A stretch of 64,000 nt of DNA from Bosea sp. NBC_00550 (GTDB taxonomy: Bacteria; Pseudomonadota; Alphaproteobacteria; Rhizobiales; Beijerinckiaceae). The translations under genes were made by a program, and so were the position numbers. The stretch's first letter is position 1. Each line of letters begins with the position of its first letter. The stretch spans positions 1,550,001 to 1,614,000 of the forward strand of contig NZ_CP102772.1 of assembly GCF_026020075.1 (NCBI RefSeq), read 5' to 3'. The notes under the pieces are model-generated. The model was not told the DNA's origin. It saw nothing but the letters and a program-made list of their open reading frames with translations, and did no database searches. Below are positions 27,035 to 35,268 of the stretch, piece after piece.

Positions 27035-27754
27035 CTATCGCTGCTTCACAAGGACGTCCTTGGCCTGGTTGACGCGAGCGGCAAGACCGCTGGTGCCCCC
27101 GGCGTCCGGGTGGATGCGCTTCATCAGAGCCCGGTGGGCTTCGCGGATCGCCTCCTCGCCCGCCCCCGGCTGAAGCCCCAGGATCTCGTAGGCCTCCTGC
27201 TGCGTCATCGCGCCCGTGCCCGGCGTGCCGCCCTGCCCCGTGTCGCCGTCACGCTGAGCGTCTTCACGCCAGCCGGGCGACCGGCGGTCGAGATATGCCT
27301 CTAGCAGGCGTGCCCCATCCGGGTCGCGCGCCAGGCATTCGCGCAGCAGCGCGCTGATATCGGCCATGCCCAGGCCGTCGAGGTCGCGGCCGGCATAGGC
27401 GCCGGCCTTGACCCGACCCTTCATAGCGCCGCTGTCGTGGTCGAGCTCCATATCCAGCAGCGCGGACTGCACTTGCGAGGTCGTACCCGCCGTCGGGCCG
27501 CTCCGATCGGCCCAGGGGAAGCGAATGCCCCCCGGTCCCGTCGCGCTCCAGCCGAGCAGCCAAGCGCCGACACCACCGAGAAAGATCGCCATGTCCAGCC
27601 GGCCGCGCACCATCAGGAGCCCGGCGACGCCGAGCGAGGCCACGCCCCCGACCGTCTTCGCCAGCCGCGCCACGACCTTAGGGTTGGCGCCGGCGAACAG
27701 CTTCACCAGCCACCAGATCAGGATCAGGACGGCAACGCCGTAGAGCAGGCTCAC
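27035..27754 (-). CDS. Membrane-anchored J-domain protein (TIM14/DjlA-like topology)
   Basis: A 239-residue protein with N-terminal membrane segments (LLYGVAVLILIWWLVKLFAG and ASLGVAGLLMVRGRLDMAIF) and a C-terminal J domain (about 183-239). The J domain has the HPD motif in LMKRIHPDAGG and ends VNQAKDVLVKQR, as in Tim14-type cochaperones that stimulate Hsp70 ATPase. The middle part (LLDMELDHDSGAMKGRV) is a conserved DnaJ-associated segment. The GTG start overlaps the upstream VWA stop by 4 bp, so the two are coupled. Confidence 0.85.
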   Translation of the reverse strand: MSLLYGVAVLILIWWLVKLFAGANPKVVARLAKTVGGVASLGVAGLLMVRGRLDMAIFLGGVGAWLLGWSATGPGGIRFPWADRSGPTAGTTSQVQSALLDMELDHDSGAMKGRVKAGAYAGRDLDGLGMADISALLRECLARDPDGARLLEAYLDRRSPGWREDAQRDGDTGQGGTPGTGAMTQQEAYEILGLQPGAGEEAIREAHRALMKRIHPDAGGTSGLAARVNQAKDVLVKQR

Positions 27755-28491
27755 CGCCGGCCTCCATCCATGGCCGCGATCAACCCCTTCACCGCGGGGC
27801 TCGACCCGGCTAGCCGCAGCATCGCCTCGCGCCCCCCTGTGGCATAGGCGGCCGCTCCGCGCAGAAGCTCGAGCAGCGAGGCCGGCGCGTCGACGTCGAA
27901 GCGCGCATGCGCCCCGCCCGTCAGCCGCGCGATTGTCGCGAAGGCCGCGCTTGCCGCCGGCTCCTGCCCTTCCTGAAAGACGAAGCCGCGGATGCCGCGC
28001 AGGCCAAGCTCGCCGGCCAGAGCCGCGAGGGCATCGACATCCTCCTCCATCGCATCGCCGACGAAGACGAAGGCGCGCAGCGGCACGCTCTTCGCCTCGT
28101 CGCGGACATGGCGCAACACGCGCGCGATCTGCGTCTGCCCGCCCTCGCAGGCGATCCTGCGCATCAGCCCGGTCAGCCGCTCGGGCTCGCCGACCCAGCC
28201 GGAAGCCCGGCATTCGCCGATGCCTCGGAAATAGACGAGTTGCACCGCGAGACCGCCACTCTGCCCGGTCACTTCGAACATGCGCGCCTGTAGCGAGCAG
28301 GCGAGGTCCCAGCTCGGTTGGCGGCTCATCGTGGCGTCGAGGGCGAAGACGAGCCGACCCGCCTGCCCCGTCGCCAACGGCGCCAGCCGCTTCGCCGCGC
28401 CGAGAAAACGGTCGATCTCGCCCGGCTGCGAATGTTCGGCTGGCGCGGTCGCAGCAGCCTTGCCGACGGCACGCTCGTTCCTGTCGCTCAT
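27751..28491 (-). CDS. VWA domain-containing protein
   Basis: A 246-residue von Willebrand factor A fold protein. The MIDAS metal site is DATMS (D-x-T-x-S) in LVFALDATMSRQPSWDLAC, with further acidic loops at GGQTQIARVLRH and VFVGDAMEEDVDAL. There is no signal peptide. It overlaps the J-domain gene by 4 bp, so the two may act together; I do not know the process. The ATG at 28491 is used; a TTG just upstream is also possible. Confidence 0.8.
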   Translation of the reverse strand: MSDRNERAVGKAAATAPAEHSQPGEIDRFLGAAKRLAPLATGQAGRLVFALDATMSRQPSWDLACSLQARMFEVTGQSGGLAVQLVYFRGIGECRASGWVGEPERLTGLMRRIACEGGQTQIARVLRHVRDEAKSVPLRAFVFVGDAMEEDVDALAALAGELGLRGIRGFVFQEGQEPAASAAFATIARLTGGAHARFDVDAPASLLELLRGAAAYATGGREAMLRLAGSSPAVKGLIAAMDGGRR

Positions 28492-28593
28492 CAATCCCTT
28501 CGATCCGGCTGAATCGTTCTCATCCTCCTGATATTGGCCATCGCCGCCGCATTTGCTACCCGTCCCGGACAGGGGTTGGCCTGTTCCTCTCAG

Positions 28594-28694
28594 CCCTCAT
28601 CCTGAGGAGCGGACGAAGTCCGCGTCTCGAAGGCTGTTTCAGATGGTTTCCGAACCTGAAGCACCCTGCGAGACGCTGCCATGCGGCCCTCACG
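28594..28694. repeat. Intergenic repeat of the CCTCATCCTGAGGAGC type
   Basis: A hairpin-rich element between the VWA gene and panC. It begins CCCTCATCCTGAGGAGCGGA with GGACGAAGTCC inside, reaches CGTCTCGAAGG, and has a matching arm GCGAGACGC with GGCCCTCA near its end. This sequence style is very common between genes of Hyphomicrobiales. It differs from the GTCATCCCGG family in this window. Confidence 0.6.
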
Positions 28695-28736
28695 ATGCAG
28701 GCCGAGAAGATCGACGCAGACGAGAAAGAGAAGGCC

Positions 28737-29585
28737 ATGGCTGGGATCACGATTTTCGAGACGGTCGCCGCAATGCGCGAAGCCGTCGCCGGCTGGCATG
28801 CAGCCGGCGAGAGGGTCGCACTGGTGCCGACCATGGGCGCGCTCCACGAGGGCCACATCGCCCTGGTCACTGAGGGCCAGCGCCATGCGCGGCGCGTCAT
28901 CGTCTCGATCTTCGTCAACCCGACGCAGTTCGCGCCGCATGAGGACTTCAAGAAATATCCGCGCACCTTCGACGACGACTGCGCCAAGCTCGTCGCGGCC
29001 GGTGCGGATGCGGTGTTCTTCCCCTCGGTCGAGGAGATGTACCCGGCCGGCTTTGCCACCCGCGTGCTGCTGCTCGGCCCGGCTGCCGTCGGTTTGGAGG
29101 ATCGCTTCCGCCCGACGCATTTCGAGGGCGTGGCGACGGTCTGCTGCAAGCTCTTCACGCAATCGCGCGCCGATTTCGCGATCTTCGGCGAGAAGGACTA
29201 CCAGCAGCTCAAGGTCGTCACCCGCATGGCTGGTGATCTCGACCTCGGCATCACCGTCGTTCCGCTCGCAACGATCCGCGAGGCGGACGGTCTCGCCATG
29301 TCCTCGCGCAATCGCTACCTCTCGGCGGAACACCGGGCGCTGGCGCCTGCGCTTCACCGCGTGATGCAGGACCTCGCCGCGCGCATCCGCAACCGCGACA
29401 ACCTGTTCAAGGCGGTCGCCGATGCACAAAACGCGATCATCACCGCCGGATTCGAGCTCGACTATCTGGAAGCGCGCCACGCCGAGACGCTGGCACCGCT
29501 CACCTCGCTGGCCGATGGCCCGGTGCGCCTGATCCTCGCGGCCCGCATCGGCAGCACACGGCTGATCGACAATATCGCGGTGTGA
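28737..29585 (+). CDS. panC: Pantothenate synthetase
   Basis: Joins pantoate and beta-alanine with ATP to make pantothenate, the coenzyme A precursor. The 282-residue protein contains the nucleotidyltransferase HIGH-like block PTMGALHEGHIALV, SIFVNPTQFAP, the FGEKDYQQL segment and the KMSKS-like MSSRNRYLS. The ATG at 28737 follows AGAAGG; an ATG 14 codons upstream is less likely. No panB lies nearby. Confidence 0.95.
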   Translation: MAGITIFETVAAMREAVAGWHAAGERVALVPTMGALHEGHIALVTEGQRHARRVIVSIFVNPTQFAPHEDFKKYPRTFDDDCAKLVAAGADAVFFPSVEEMYPAGFATRVLLLGPAAVGLEDRFRPTHFEGVATVCCKLFTQSRADFAIFGEKDYQQLKVVTRMAGDLDLGITVVPLATIREADGLAMSSRNRYLSAEHRALAPALHRVMQDLAARIRNRDNLFKAVADAQNAIITAGFELDYLEARHAETLAPLTSLADGPVRLILAARIGSTRLIDNIAV

Positions 29586-29591
29586 GCTGGC

Positions 29592-29681
29592 GTCATTCTC
29601 GGCGCAGCGAAGCGAAGACCCGAGAATCTCCCGACTAATAACGCTGGTTTCCGAAATGGTCGGGTCAATCCCGACCATGAC
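29592..29681. repeat. Intergenic palindromic element (about 90 bp), variant
   Basis: Starts 7 bp after the panC stop and ends just before the convergent DUF1489 gene. The left hairpin is GTCATTCTCGGCGC paired with ACCCGAGAATC; the right hairpin is ATGGTCGGGTCAATCCCGACCATGAC. It could serve as the shared terminator of two convergent genes. Confidence 0.7.
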
Positions 29682-29687
29682 CTGCAA

Positions 29688-30125
29688 CTACAGCAGCCCG
29701 AGCCCCGCCAGCTCCCGCCTCAACGCCTCCGGCATCTCGCCGACATCGCCGCCATGCTCGGCCAGATCGCGCGGCGCGTCCTTCGCCTGCAGATAGCGCC
29801 AGCCCTGAAAGGGGCGGAACGGCCGCGGCTCGACCGGGATCACCACCGGCTCCATCACCAGATGGCAGCGGCCGATGCCGTCCGTATCGGTGAAGGGGCG
29901 GATATCGGTCAGGCGCTGGCGGGCCGAAACCTGCCCCTTGATCACCCAGTAAAGCGAGCCGCCATCGAGGATCTCCTCGATCCTCTTCGGCACCATGCGC
30001 GTGGTATGCGTCTGCTCTTGCGGCCGTCCAAGGCGACGCTCCAGCGCCATGCGCTCCTCGATCCATTCCTCGAGATCGACGATCGATTCCGCGCCGACGC
30101 AGAGCTTGAGAATATGAAGCGACAT
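29688..30125 (-). CDS. DUF1489 family protein
   Basis: A 145-residue cytosolic protein of the alphaproteobacterial DUF1489 family. Recognisable blocks are MSLHILKLCVGAESIVDLEEW at the start, TRMVPKRIEEILDGGSLYWVIKG, and FQGWRYLQAKDAPRDL near the end. The family has no assigned biochemical function that I know of. The ATG at 30125 gives the conserved N-terminus. It lies between panC and a VOC gene. Confidence 0.88.
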   Translation of the reverse strand: MSLHILKLCVGAESIVDLEEWIEERMALERRLGRPQEQTHTTRMVPKRIEEILDGGSLYWVIKGQVSARQRLTDIRPFTDTDGIGRCHLVMEPVVIPVEPRPFRPFQGWRYLQAKDAPRDLAEHGGDVGEMPEALRRELAGLGLL

Positions 30126-30191
30126 GGCGGGTAAAATAGGCTCGGCCAGACCAGTCGGCCAGCCTTTCGGAGGTTTCTCCACAGAGCTGGT

Positions 30192-30548
30192 TCAGGCGCG
30201 GTGCGCCAGCACGTTGACAAGCCGCCCGAACGGGTCGCGCAGGAAGAAGCGCCTGACGCCCCAGGGCTCGTCAACCGGCCCGTATTCGATCGCGAGGCCC
30301 GCCGCCTCGGCCTTGCGCAGCACGGCGTCGAGATCGTCGACCTCGATCGACAGATCGGGCACCGGCGCGCCCGAGCCGCCCTCGCTGGCGAAGCTGAGTT
30401 GCGGCCCGGCCCGCTCGCCATCCGCGGCGAGAGTTTGGATCCAGCCGTGGTCCATGACGGGGTGCATGTCAAAAATGCCGCCGTAGAATGCGCGTGCCAG
30501 CCCCGGTTCCCCGGTTGCCATGTTGGCCACGATGCGCTTCACAGTCAT
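30192..30548 (-). CDS. VOC (glyoxalase/bleomycin-resistance fold) protein
   Basis: A 118-residue vicinal-oxygen-chelate fold protein. It has the typical paired beta-alpha-beta-beta-beta pattern: RIVANMATGEPGLARAFYGGIF, then LSIEVDDLDAVLRKAEAAGLAI and the ending RRFFLRDPFGRLVNVLAH. Metal-binding residues are not all evident, so it may be an enzyme or a ligand-binding member. It diverges from the SDR gene at 30582, sharing only 33 bp. Confidence 0.85.
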   Translation of the reverse strand: MTVKRIVANMATGEPGLARAFYGGIFDMHPVMDHGWIQTLAADGERAGPQLSFASEGGSGAPVPDLSIEVDDLDAVLRKAEAAGLAIEYGPVDEPWGVRRFFLRDPFGRLVNVLAHRA

Positions 30549-30581
30549 CCCGACCTCCCGATTGAGACACGGACGCTCCCC

Positions 30582-31349
30582 ATGCGCGGACTAGCAGGCA
30601 AGGTCATTCTCGTCACCGGCTCCTCGACCGGCATCGGCCATGCGATGGCCGAGCGGCTGATCGCCGAGGGTGCGAAAGTGCTGATCCATGGTCGTGATCC
30701 CACGGAGGTCGATGCCGCCGTCGCCCGCCTCGGCTCCTCCACGAAGGGGACAACCGGCGATCTCGCCGATCCCGCGACGGCACAGGCCATCGTCGACGCC
30801 ACGGTTTCCGCCTTCGGCCGCATCGACGGCCTCGTCAACAATGCCGGGATCTATCCGCGCGGCATCCTGGCTGAGACCACCGCCGCCTTCTTCGACCATA
30901 TGTTCGCGATCAACACCCGCGCGCCGCTGCTCTGCGCCGAGGCCGCGATCCGCGCTTTCCGCGCCCAGAAATCGGGCGGCGCCATCGTCACCGTCGGCTC
31001 GATCAATGCCTATTGCGGGCTCTCCAACCTCACCGTCTATTCGATGTCGAAGGGCGCGCTGATGACGATGACGCGCAACCTCGCCAATACGTTGGGCCCC
31101 GAGCGCATCCGCGCCAACCAGCTCAATGTCGGCTGGACCTGGACCGCCAACGAAGACGCGACGCAGCAGCGCGAGGGCCAGCCGCCGGGCTGGCAGAACC
31201 ATGTGCCGCTCCGCCACGCCCCGACCGGGCGCATCATGCAGCCGGAGGAGATCGCCGCCCACACGGCCTTCTGGCTCTCGGACGACAGCGCGCCCGTCTC
31301 CGGCCAGATCTACGAGGCCGAGCAGTTCCCCATCATCGGCCGCGGATGA
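30582..31349 (+). CDS. Short-chain dehydrogenase/reductase
   Basis: A 255-residue SDR oxidoreductase. It has the cofactor glycine motif TGSSTGIGHAM, the NNAG motif in LVNNAGIYPRGIL, and the catalytic Ser-Tyr-Lys set (GSINAY, then Y-SMSK in VYSMSKGAL). The Arg in IHGRDP after beta-2 suggests NADP. The start ATG at 30582 lies close to the divergent VOC gene. Its TGA overlaps the next ATG, coupling it to a kinase-like protein. The substrate is unknown. Confidence 0.9.
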   Translation: MRGLAGKVILVTGSSTGIGHAMAERLIAEGAKVLIHGRDPTEVDAAVARLGSSTKGTTGDLADPATAQAIVDATVSAFGRIDGLVNNAGIYPRGILAETTAAFFDHMFAINTRAPLLCAEAAIRAFRAQKSGGAIVTVGSINAYCGLSNLTVYSMSKGALMTMTRNLANTLGPERIRANQLNVGWTWTANEDATQQREGQPPGWQNHVPLRHAPTGRIMQPEEIAAHTAFWLSDDSAPVSGQIYEAEQFPIIGRG

Positions 31350-32185
31350 GCGGTCTTTCCCGGGCCGACTTCGAGCCCTGGCTGTCGCGCTGGCATTTGG
31401 TTCCCGACGGCGAGACCATCAGGACGCATGCCAGCCGCTTGCTGCCAGTCAGGCAAGATGGCGCCCCCGCCATGCTGAAGCTGCCCGAGGTCGAGGACGA
31501 ACGCCTCGGCTATCGGCTGCTGGAATATTGGAGCGGCGACGGCGCCGCGCGCCTGCTGGCGCAAGGCGACGAGGGCAGCGCGATGCTGATCGAGCGCGCC
31601 ACGGGCCGCCGGTCGCTCGCCGCGATGGCCCGAAACGGCGCCGACGACGAGGCGACCGCGATTCTCTGCAACGCCATCGCCGCCTTGCAGAAGCCGCGCG
31701 GCCCGTCCCCGGCCGGGCTGATCCCGCTCGAGGCCTGGTTCAAGGATCTCTTCCCGATGGCGGCGGAGCACGGCGGATTGCTGGCGCGCTCGGCAGCGGT
31801 AGCCAGCGAATTGCTGGTGGCGCAGCGGGAGATCCTGCCGCTCCATGCCGATTGCCACCACGACAACGTGCTCGATTTCGAGGAGCGCGGCTGGCTCGCC
31901 ATCGACCCGAAAGGCGTCATCGGCGATCGCGCCTTCGAATATACCATCCTGTTCTGCGACCCCGACCTCGCCGACCCCCAACCGCCCGTGGCGATCTTGC
32001 CGGGCACCTTCGAGCGCCGGCTGGAGATCGTGCTGACGAAATCGGGGCTGGAGCGCCGCCGCCTGCTGCGCTGGATCATCGCCTCGTGCGGCCTCTCGGC
32101 CGCCTGGTTCCTTGGCGACGACGACTCGCTGGCGGAGGTCAACCTGACGATTTTGGAGAAGGCGATCGCGGCGCTCGATGCCTGA
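31346..32185 (+). CDS. Aminoglycoside/hydroxyurea phosphotransferase-family kinase (APH(6)-like)
   Basis: A 279-residue small-molecule kinase. The catalytic loop is LPLHADCHHDNVLDF (the Asp-to-Asn spacing of the APH fold) and the metal Asp is in WLAIDPKGVIGD. Overall layout matches the streptomycin 6-kinase/hydroxyurea family, with weak N-lobe conservation. The ATG overlaps the SDR stop (ATGA), so the kinase probably acts on the same small-molecule pathway rather than conferring drug resistance. The true substrate is unknown. Confidence 0.82.
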   Translation: MSGLSRADFEPWLSRWHLVPDGETIRTHASRLLPVRQDGAPAMLKLPEVEDERLGYRLLEYWSGDGAARLLAQGDEGSAMLIERATGRRSLAAMARNGADDEATAILCNAIAALQKPRGPSPAGLIPLEAWFKDLFPMAAEHGGLLARSAAVASELLVAQREILPLHADCHHDNVLDFEERGWLAIDPKGVIGDRAFEYTILFCDPDLADPQPPVAILPGTFERRLEIVLTKSGLERRRLLRWIIASCGLSAAWFLGDDDSLAEVNLTILEKAIAALDA

Positions 32186-32230
32186 ATATTTCTGCGGAGA
32201 GGAGGTCGCTTTCATGCTCGCGACCACGCC

Positions 32231-32335
32231 CTCATCCCGGACAAGCGGCAAAGCCGCGCCGGTCCGGGATCCATCGTAAGACTCCGGAGTTCTACGATGG
32301 GTCCCGGAACTCCGCTTCGCTTCGTCCGGGATGAC
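32231..32335. repeat. Intergenic palindromic element (about 105 bp)
   Basis: Lies 45 bp after the kinase stop and before the convergent mccA. The left arm is CTCATCCCGGACAAGCGGC with AAGCCGCGCCGGTCCGGG; the right arm ends CGTCCGGGATGAC. The inner pair is ATCCATCGTA and TACGATGGGT, a different inner stem from the ATCCATGCC type. Confidence 0.85.
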
Positions 32336-32418
32336 GGTGCGGTTCAGATGAGCTGCTTACTGCCCGAAGGTTGAATCCGAATCTCAATCATCGCCCGCAA
32401 GCAATTCCACCGATTCAC

Positions 32419-34404
32419 CTATTCGCCGAGCACCACGACCTTCGCGCCTTCGGCGACCTGCGCTCCCGGCTCGCCCACGACCTCGCTCACCGTGCCGTCA
32501 CGCGGGGCGGTCAGCACATGCTCCATCTTCATCGCCTCGACGATGGCGAGCCTCTGGCCCTTGAGCACCGTCTCGCCCGGCGCGACGAAGACCGCGACGA
32601 GCTTGCCGTGCATCGGCGCCTTGATCACCCCGCCGGAGCCCGCGGCCGCATCGAGATCGACCGAGAAGGGGTCGAACAGCGACACGGCCGTCTGCCGGCC
32701 GCGATGCAGCGCGAACCAGATGCCGCCCTCACCCTCGGCCAGAGCGATCTCATGCTCGCCCTCGCCGATCTCGTGGCCGGGCAGGCTGACGCGCGCATCC
32801 TCGCGATGCCATTCGATCCGCGCCTCCACGCGCTCGCCATCGACCGTGAGCGGCAGGCCGAGCGGCTGGCGCGGCATCAGCGAGAACGCGTCGGGATCGA
32901 GCCAAGGTGAGCGCGCTTCGCCTTCCGCCCGGCCCGCAGCCGCGATCATTCCGGCCGCCTGCCGCTCCTCTTCGAGCTGCAGGGCCGCCGCCGCCACGGC
33001 TGCTGCGTCGAGCGGCTGTGGCTCGGCGCCGAGCGCGCTGATGTTGCGATCGATGAAACCGGTGTCGAACGGCCCCTTTCGGAAGCCCTCCGCCTCGGTC
33101 AATTTCTTCAGGAAGGCAAGATTGGTGCGGGGGCCGGCGACGATGGTCTCGCCCAGCGCCGCGCCCAGCCGGTCGAGCGCCTCGTCGCGCGTCGCGCCAT
33201 GGGCGATCACCTTGGCGATCATCGGGTCGTAGAACGGCGTCACCGTGTCGCCGGCCTCGACGCCGGTATCGATGCGGATGCCCTCGCCCTCCGGGAATTG
33301 CAGCGCCCAGAGCTTGCCGGTCGAAGGCAGGAAGCCCTTCTCCGGGTCCTCGGCATAGAGCCGCGCCTCGACCGCATGGCCGTTTGCCTTCACCTCGGCC
33401 TGCGTGAATCCGAGCGGCTCGCCGGCCGCGACCTGCAATTGCAATTCGACGAGATCGAGCCCGGTGATCGCCTCCGTCACCGGATGCTCGACCTGGAGCC
33501 GCGTATTCATCTCCATGAAGTAGAAGCGGTCGGCCCGCAGACCGTCGCGCCCATCGGCGATGAACTCGACCGTGCCGGCCCCGACATAGCCGACCGCCTT
33601 CGCGGCTTCGGTCGCAGCCTTGCCCATGGCGGCGCGGACTTCCGCGCTCATGCCCGGTGCCGGCGCCTCCTCGATAACCTTCTGGTGGCGCCGCTGCAGC
33701 GAGCAGTCGCGCTCGTAGAGATGGACGACATTGCCGTGGCTGTCGCCGAAGACCTGGATTTCGACATGGCGGGGCGAGAGCACGTATTTCTCGACGAGGA
33801 CGCGGGCGTCACCGAAGGCATTCTGCCCCTCGCGCTGGGCGCTGGTCAGGGCGTCCGCGAACTCCTCGGGCCGCTCGACCTTCTTCATGCCCTTGCCGCC
33901 GCCGCCGGCGACCGCCTTGATCAGCACGGGATAGCCGATGCGCTCGGCCTCCCGGCTCAGGAAATCGACGCCCTGCTCGGCGCCGTGATAACCCGGCACC
34001 ACCGGCACATCAGCCTTCTCGACCAGCGCCTTGGCGGCATCCTTCAAACCCATCGCCCGAATCGCCGAGGCGGGCGGGCCGACGAAGACGACCCCGGCCT
34101 TGGCGCAGGCATCGGCGAAGTCGGCATTCTCGGAGAGAAAGCCGTAGCCCGGATGGATGCAGGCGGCCCCCGCCTCCTTGGCGACGGCCAGGATCTTGCC
34201 GGCATCGAGATAGCTCTCGCGGGCCGGGGCGGGCCCGATATGGTAGGCATCGTCGGCCATCTGCACGAACAGCGCCTCCGCGTCGGCATCCGAATAGACC
34301 GCTATGGTGCGCAGCCCGAGCCGCTTGGCGGTACGGATCACGCGGCAGGCGATCTCGCCGCGATTGGCGATCAGGATGGAAGGCAGCTTGGCGGCGATCG
34401 TCAT
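32419..34404 (-). CDS. mccA: Biotin carboxylase/BCCP subunit, probable methylcrotonoyl-CoA carboxylase alpha
   Basis: A 661-residue biotin-dependent carboxylase alpha chain. The N-terminal biotin carboxylase domain (1-445) shows ILIANRGEIACRVIRTAKRLG, the ATP-grasp glycine loop AVAGGGGKGMKKV, and EMNTRLQVEHPVTE. After a linker, the C-terminal biotinyl domain has VEAMKMEHVLTAP with the biotin-acceptor Lys. Size and domain order fit MccA and the related acyl-CoA carboxylases. The matching carboxyltransferase at 40507 and ivd at 48688 point to leucine degradation. The ATG at 34404 was chosen for the conserved start. Confidence 0.9.
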   Translation of the reverse strand: MTIAAKLPSILIANRGEIACRVIRTAKRLGLRTIAVYSDADAEALFVQMADDAYHIGPAPARESYLDAGKILAVAKEAGAACIHPGYGFLSENADFADACAKAGVVFVGPPASAIRAMGLKDAAKALVEKADVPVVPGYHGAEQGVDFLSREAERIGYPVLIKAVAGGGGKGMKKVERPEEFADALTSAQREGQNAFGDARVLVEKYVLSPRHVEIQVFGDSHGNVVHLYERDCSLQRRHQKVIEEAPAPGMSAEVRAAMGKAATEAAKAVGYVGAGTVEFIADGRDGLRADRFYFMEMNTRLQVEHPVTEAITGLDLVELQLQVAAGEPLGFTQAEVKANGHAVEARLYAEDPEKGFLPSTGKLWALQFPEGEGIRIDTGVEAGDTVTPFYDPMIAKVIAHGATRDEALDRLGAALGETIVAGPRTNLAFLKKLTEAEGFRKGPFDTGFIDRNISALGAEPQPLDAAAVAAAALQLEEERQAAGMIAAAGRAEGEARSPWLDPDAFSLMPRQPLGLPLTVDGERVEARIEWHREDARVSLPGHEIGEGEHEIALAEGEGGIWFALHRGRQTAVSLFDPFSVDLDAAAGSGGVIKAPMHGKLVAVFVAPGETVLKGQRLAIVEAMKMEHVLTAPRDGTVSEVVGEPGAQVAEGAKVVVLGE

Positions 34405-34435
34405 GGCGGCGGCGTCCTCGAAAGGGTTGCCGCCT

Positions 34436-35107
34436 TTATAGCCCGCCCGCCGCGTCTGTCTGCGCCTTGTTGCGCAAACCCGGCTGGGTCGCTTCCGAAT
34501 CCGCGCCCTGCCGCAGCGAGCGCCAGATCGCCCATGTCGCCTGGAAGCAGATCCCGGCGACGATGAGGTCGAACAGGTATTCCGGCCAGCGCACCGGCGC
34601 GACACGCGCGGCGAGCCCGACCAGCGCGAAGCCGGTCGTCGAGATCGCGTCGTTGCGGCTCGACAGCCAGGTCGCCTTGATCACCGGATTGTCCTCGCGT
34701 CGGAAGCGCCAGAGCACGCCGATGACGATGAGCGCGATGACGATGGCGCTCGCGGCCGCGAAACCGAGCGTCCAGACCTCGATCGGCCGCGGCCGGACGA
34801 TCTTGTCCCAGAGATCGTAGAGTGAATGCAGGCCGGCGACGGCCATCACCGCGCCGATCGCGACCGCCGCCAGCCGCTCGGCCCGCGCATCGCGGCCGAA
34901 GACGATGGCGGCGATGCCGTAGAGCGCGACGTCGTAGACCCAGTCCACGCCGTCCTTGAAGAGCTGGGCGTTGCCGATGGCGAGCGCCCAGACGACGGTC
35001 GCCGCCGCCTGGACGAGGATGCCGAGCGCGATGCCCCAGATCGTCAGCGTATAGGCGCGGGCGATGGAGGGGTAGGTCTTCACCTCGGTCTGGCTGGCCT
35101 CCGTCAT
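34436..35107 (-). CDS. Divergent cation-efflux-like membrane protein
   Basis: A 223-residue membrane protein with five to six hydrophobic segments. The arrangement resembles the membrane domain of cation diffusion facilitators, for example LFKDGVDWVYDVALYGIAA and WLSSRNDAISTTGFALVGLAA. The usual metal-binding HxxxD pairs are not present: the equivalent positions read DxxxD and SxxND. The cytoplasmic domain is absent. It may transport something else or be a non-transporting relative. The ATG at 35107 was chosen; the extension upstream lies inside a palindromic repeat. Confidence 0.6.
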   Translation of the reverse strand: MTEASQTEVKTYPSIARAYTLTIWGIALGILVQAAATVVWALAIGNAQLFKDGVDWVYDVALYGIAAIVFGRDARAERLAAVAIGAVMAVAGLHSLYDLWDKIVRPRPIEVWTLGFAAASAIVIALIVIGVLWRFRREDNPVIKATWLSSRNDAISTTGFALVGLAARVAPVRWPEYLFDLIVAGICFQATWAIWRSLRQGADSEATQPGLRNKAQTDAAGGL

Positions 35108-35122
35108 CCCCGTCCTCGCCGC

Positions 35123-35234
35123 GTCATCCCGGACAAGCGGCTCAGCCGCGCCGATCCGGGATCCATGCCGGAGCGCAAACCGGCGCGGCTCAGGCATGGA
35201 TCCCGGGTCTACGCTTCGCTCCGCCCGGGATGAC
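35123..35234. repeat. Intergenic palindromic element (about 112 bp)
   Basis: A well-formed copy between the SDR at 35269 and the efflux-like gene. It starts GTCATCCCGGACAAGCGGCT and ends CGCCCGGGATGAC, with inner GGGATCCATGCC and GGCATGGATCCC. It most closely resembles the copies at 8427 and 5610. Confidence 0.88.
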
Positions 35235-35268
35235 AGGCAAGCGGGAACGTAAAGGGAGAGAAAAATCC

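Noticed and set aside
31346..32185. Antibiotic-resistance gene (streptomycin 6-kinase)
   Set aside because: Only the fold is shared. Coupling to an SDR and absence of mobile DNA argue for a metabolic kinase.
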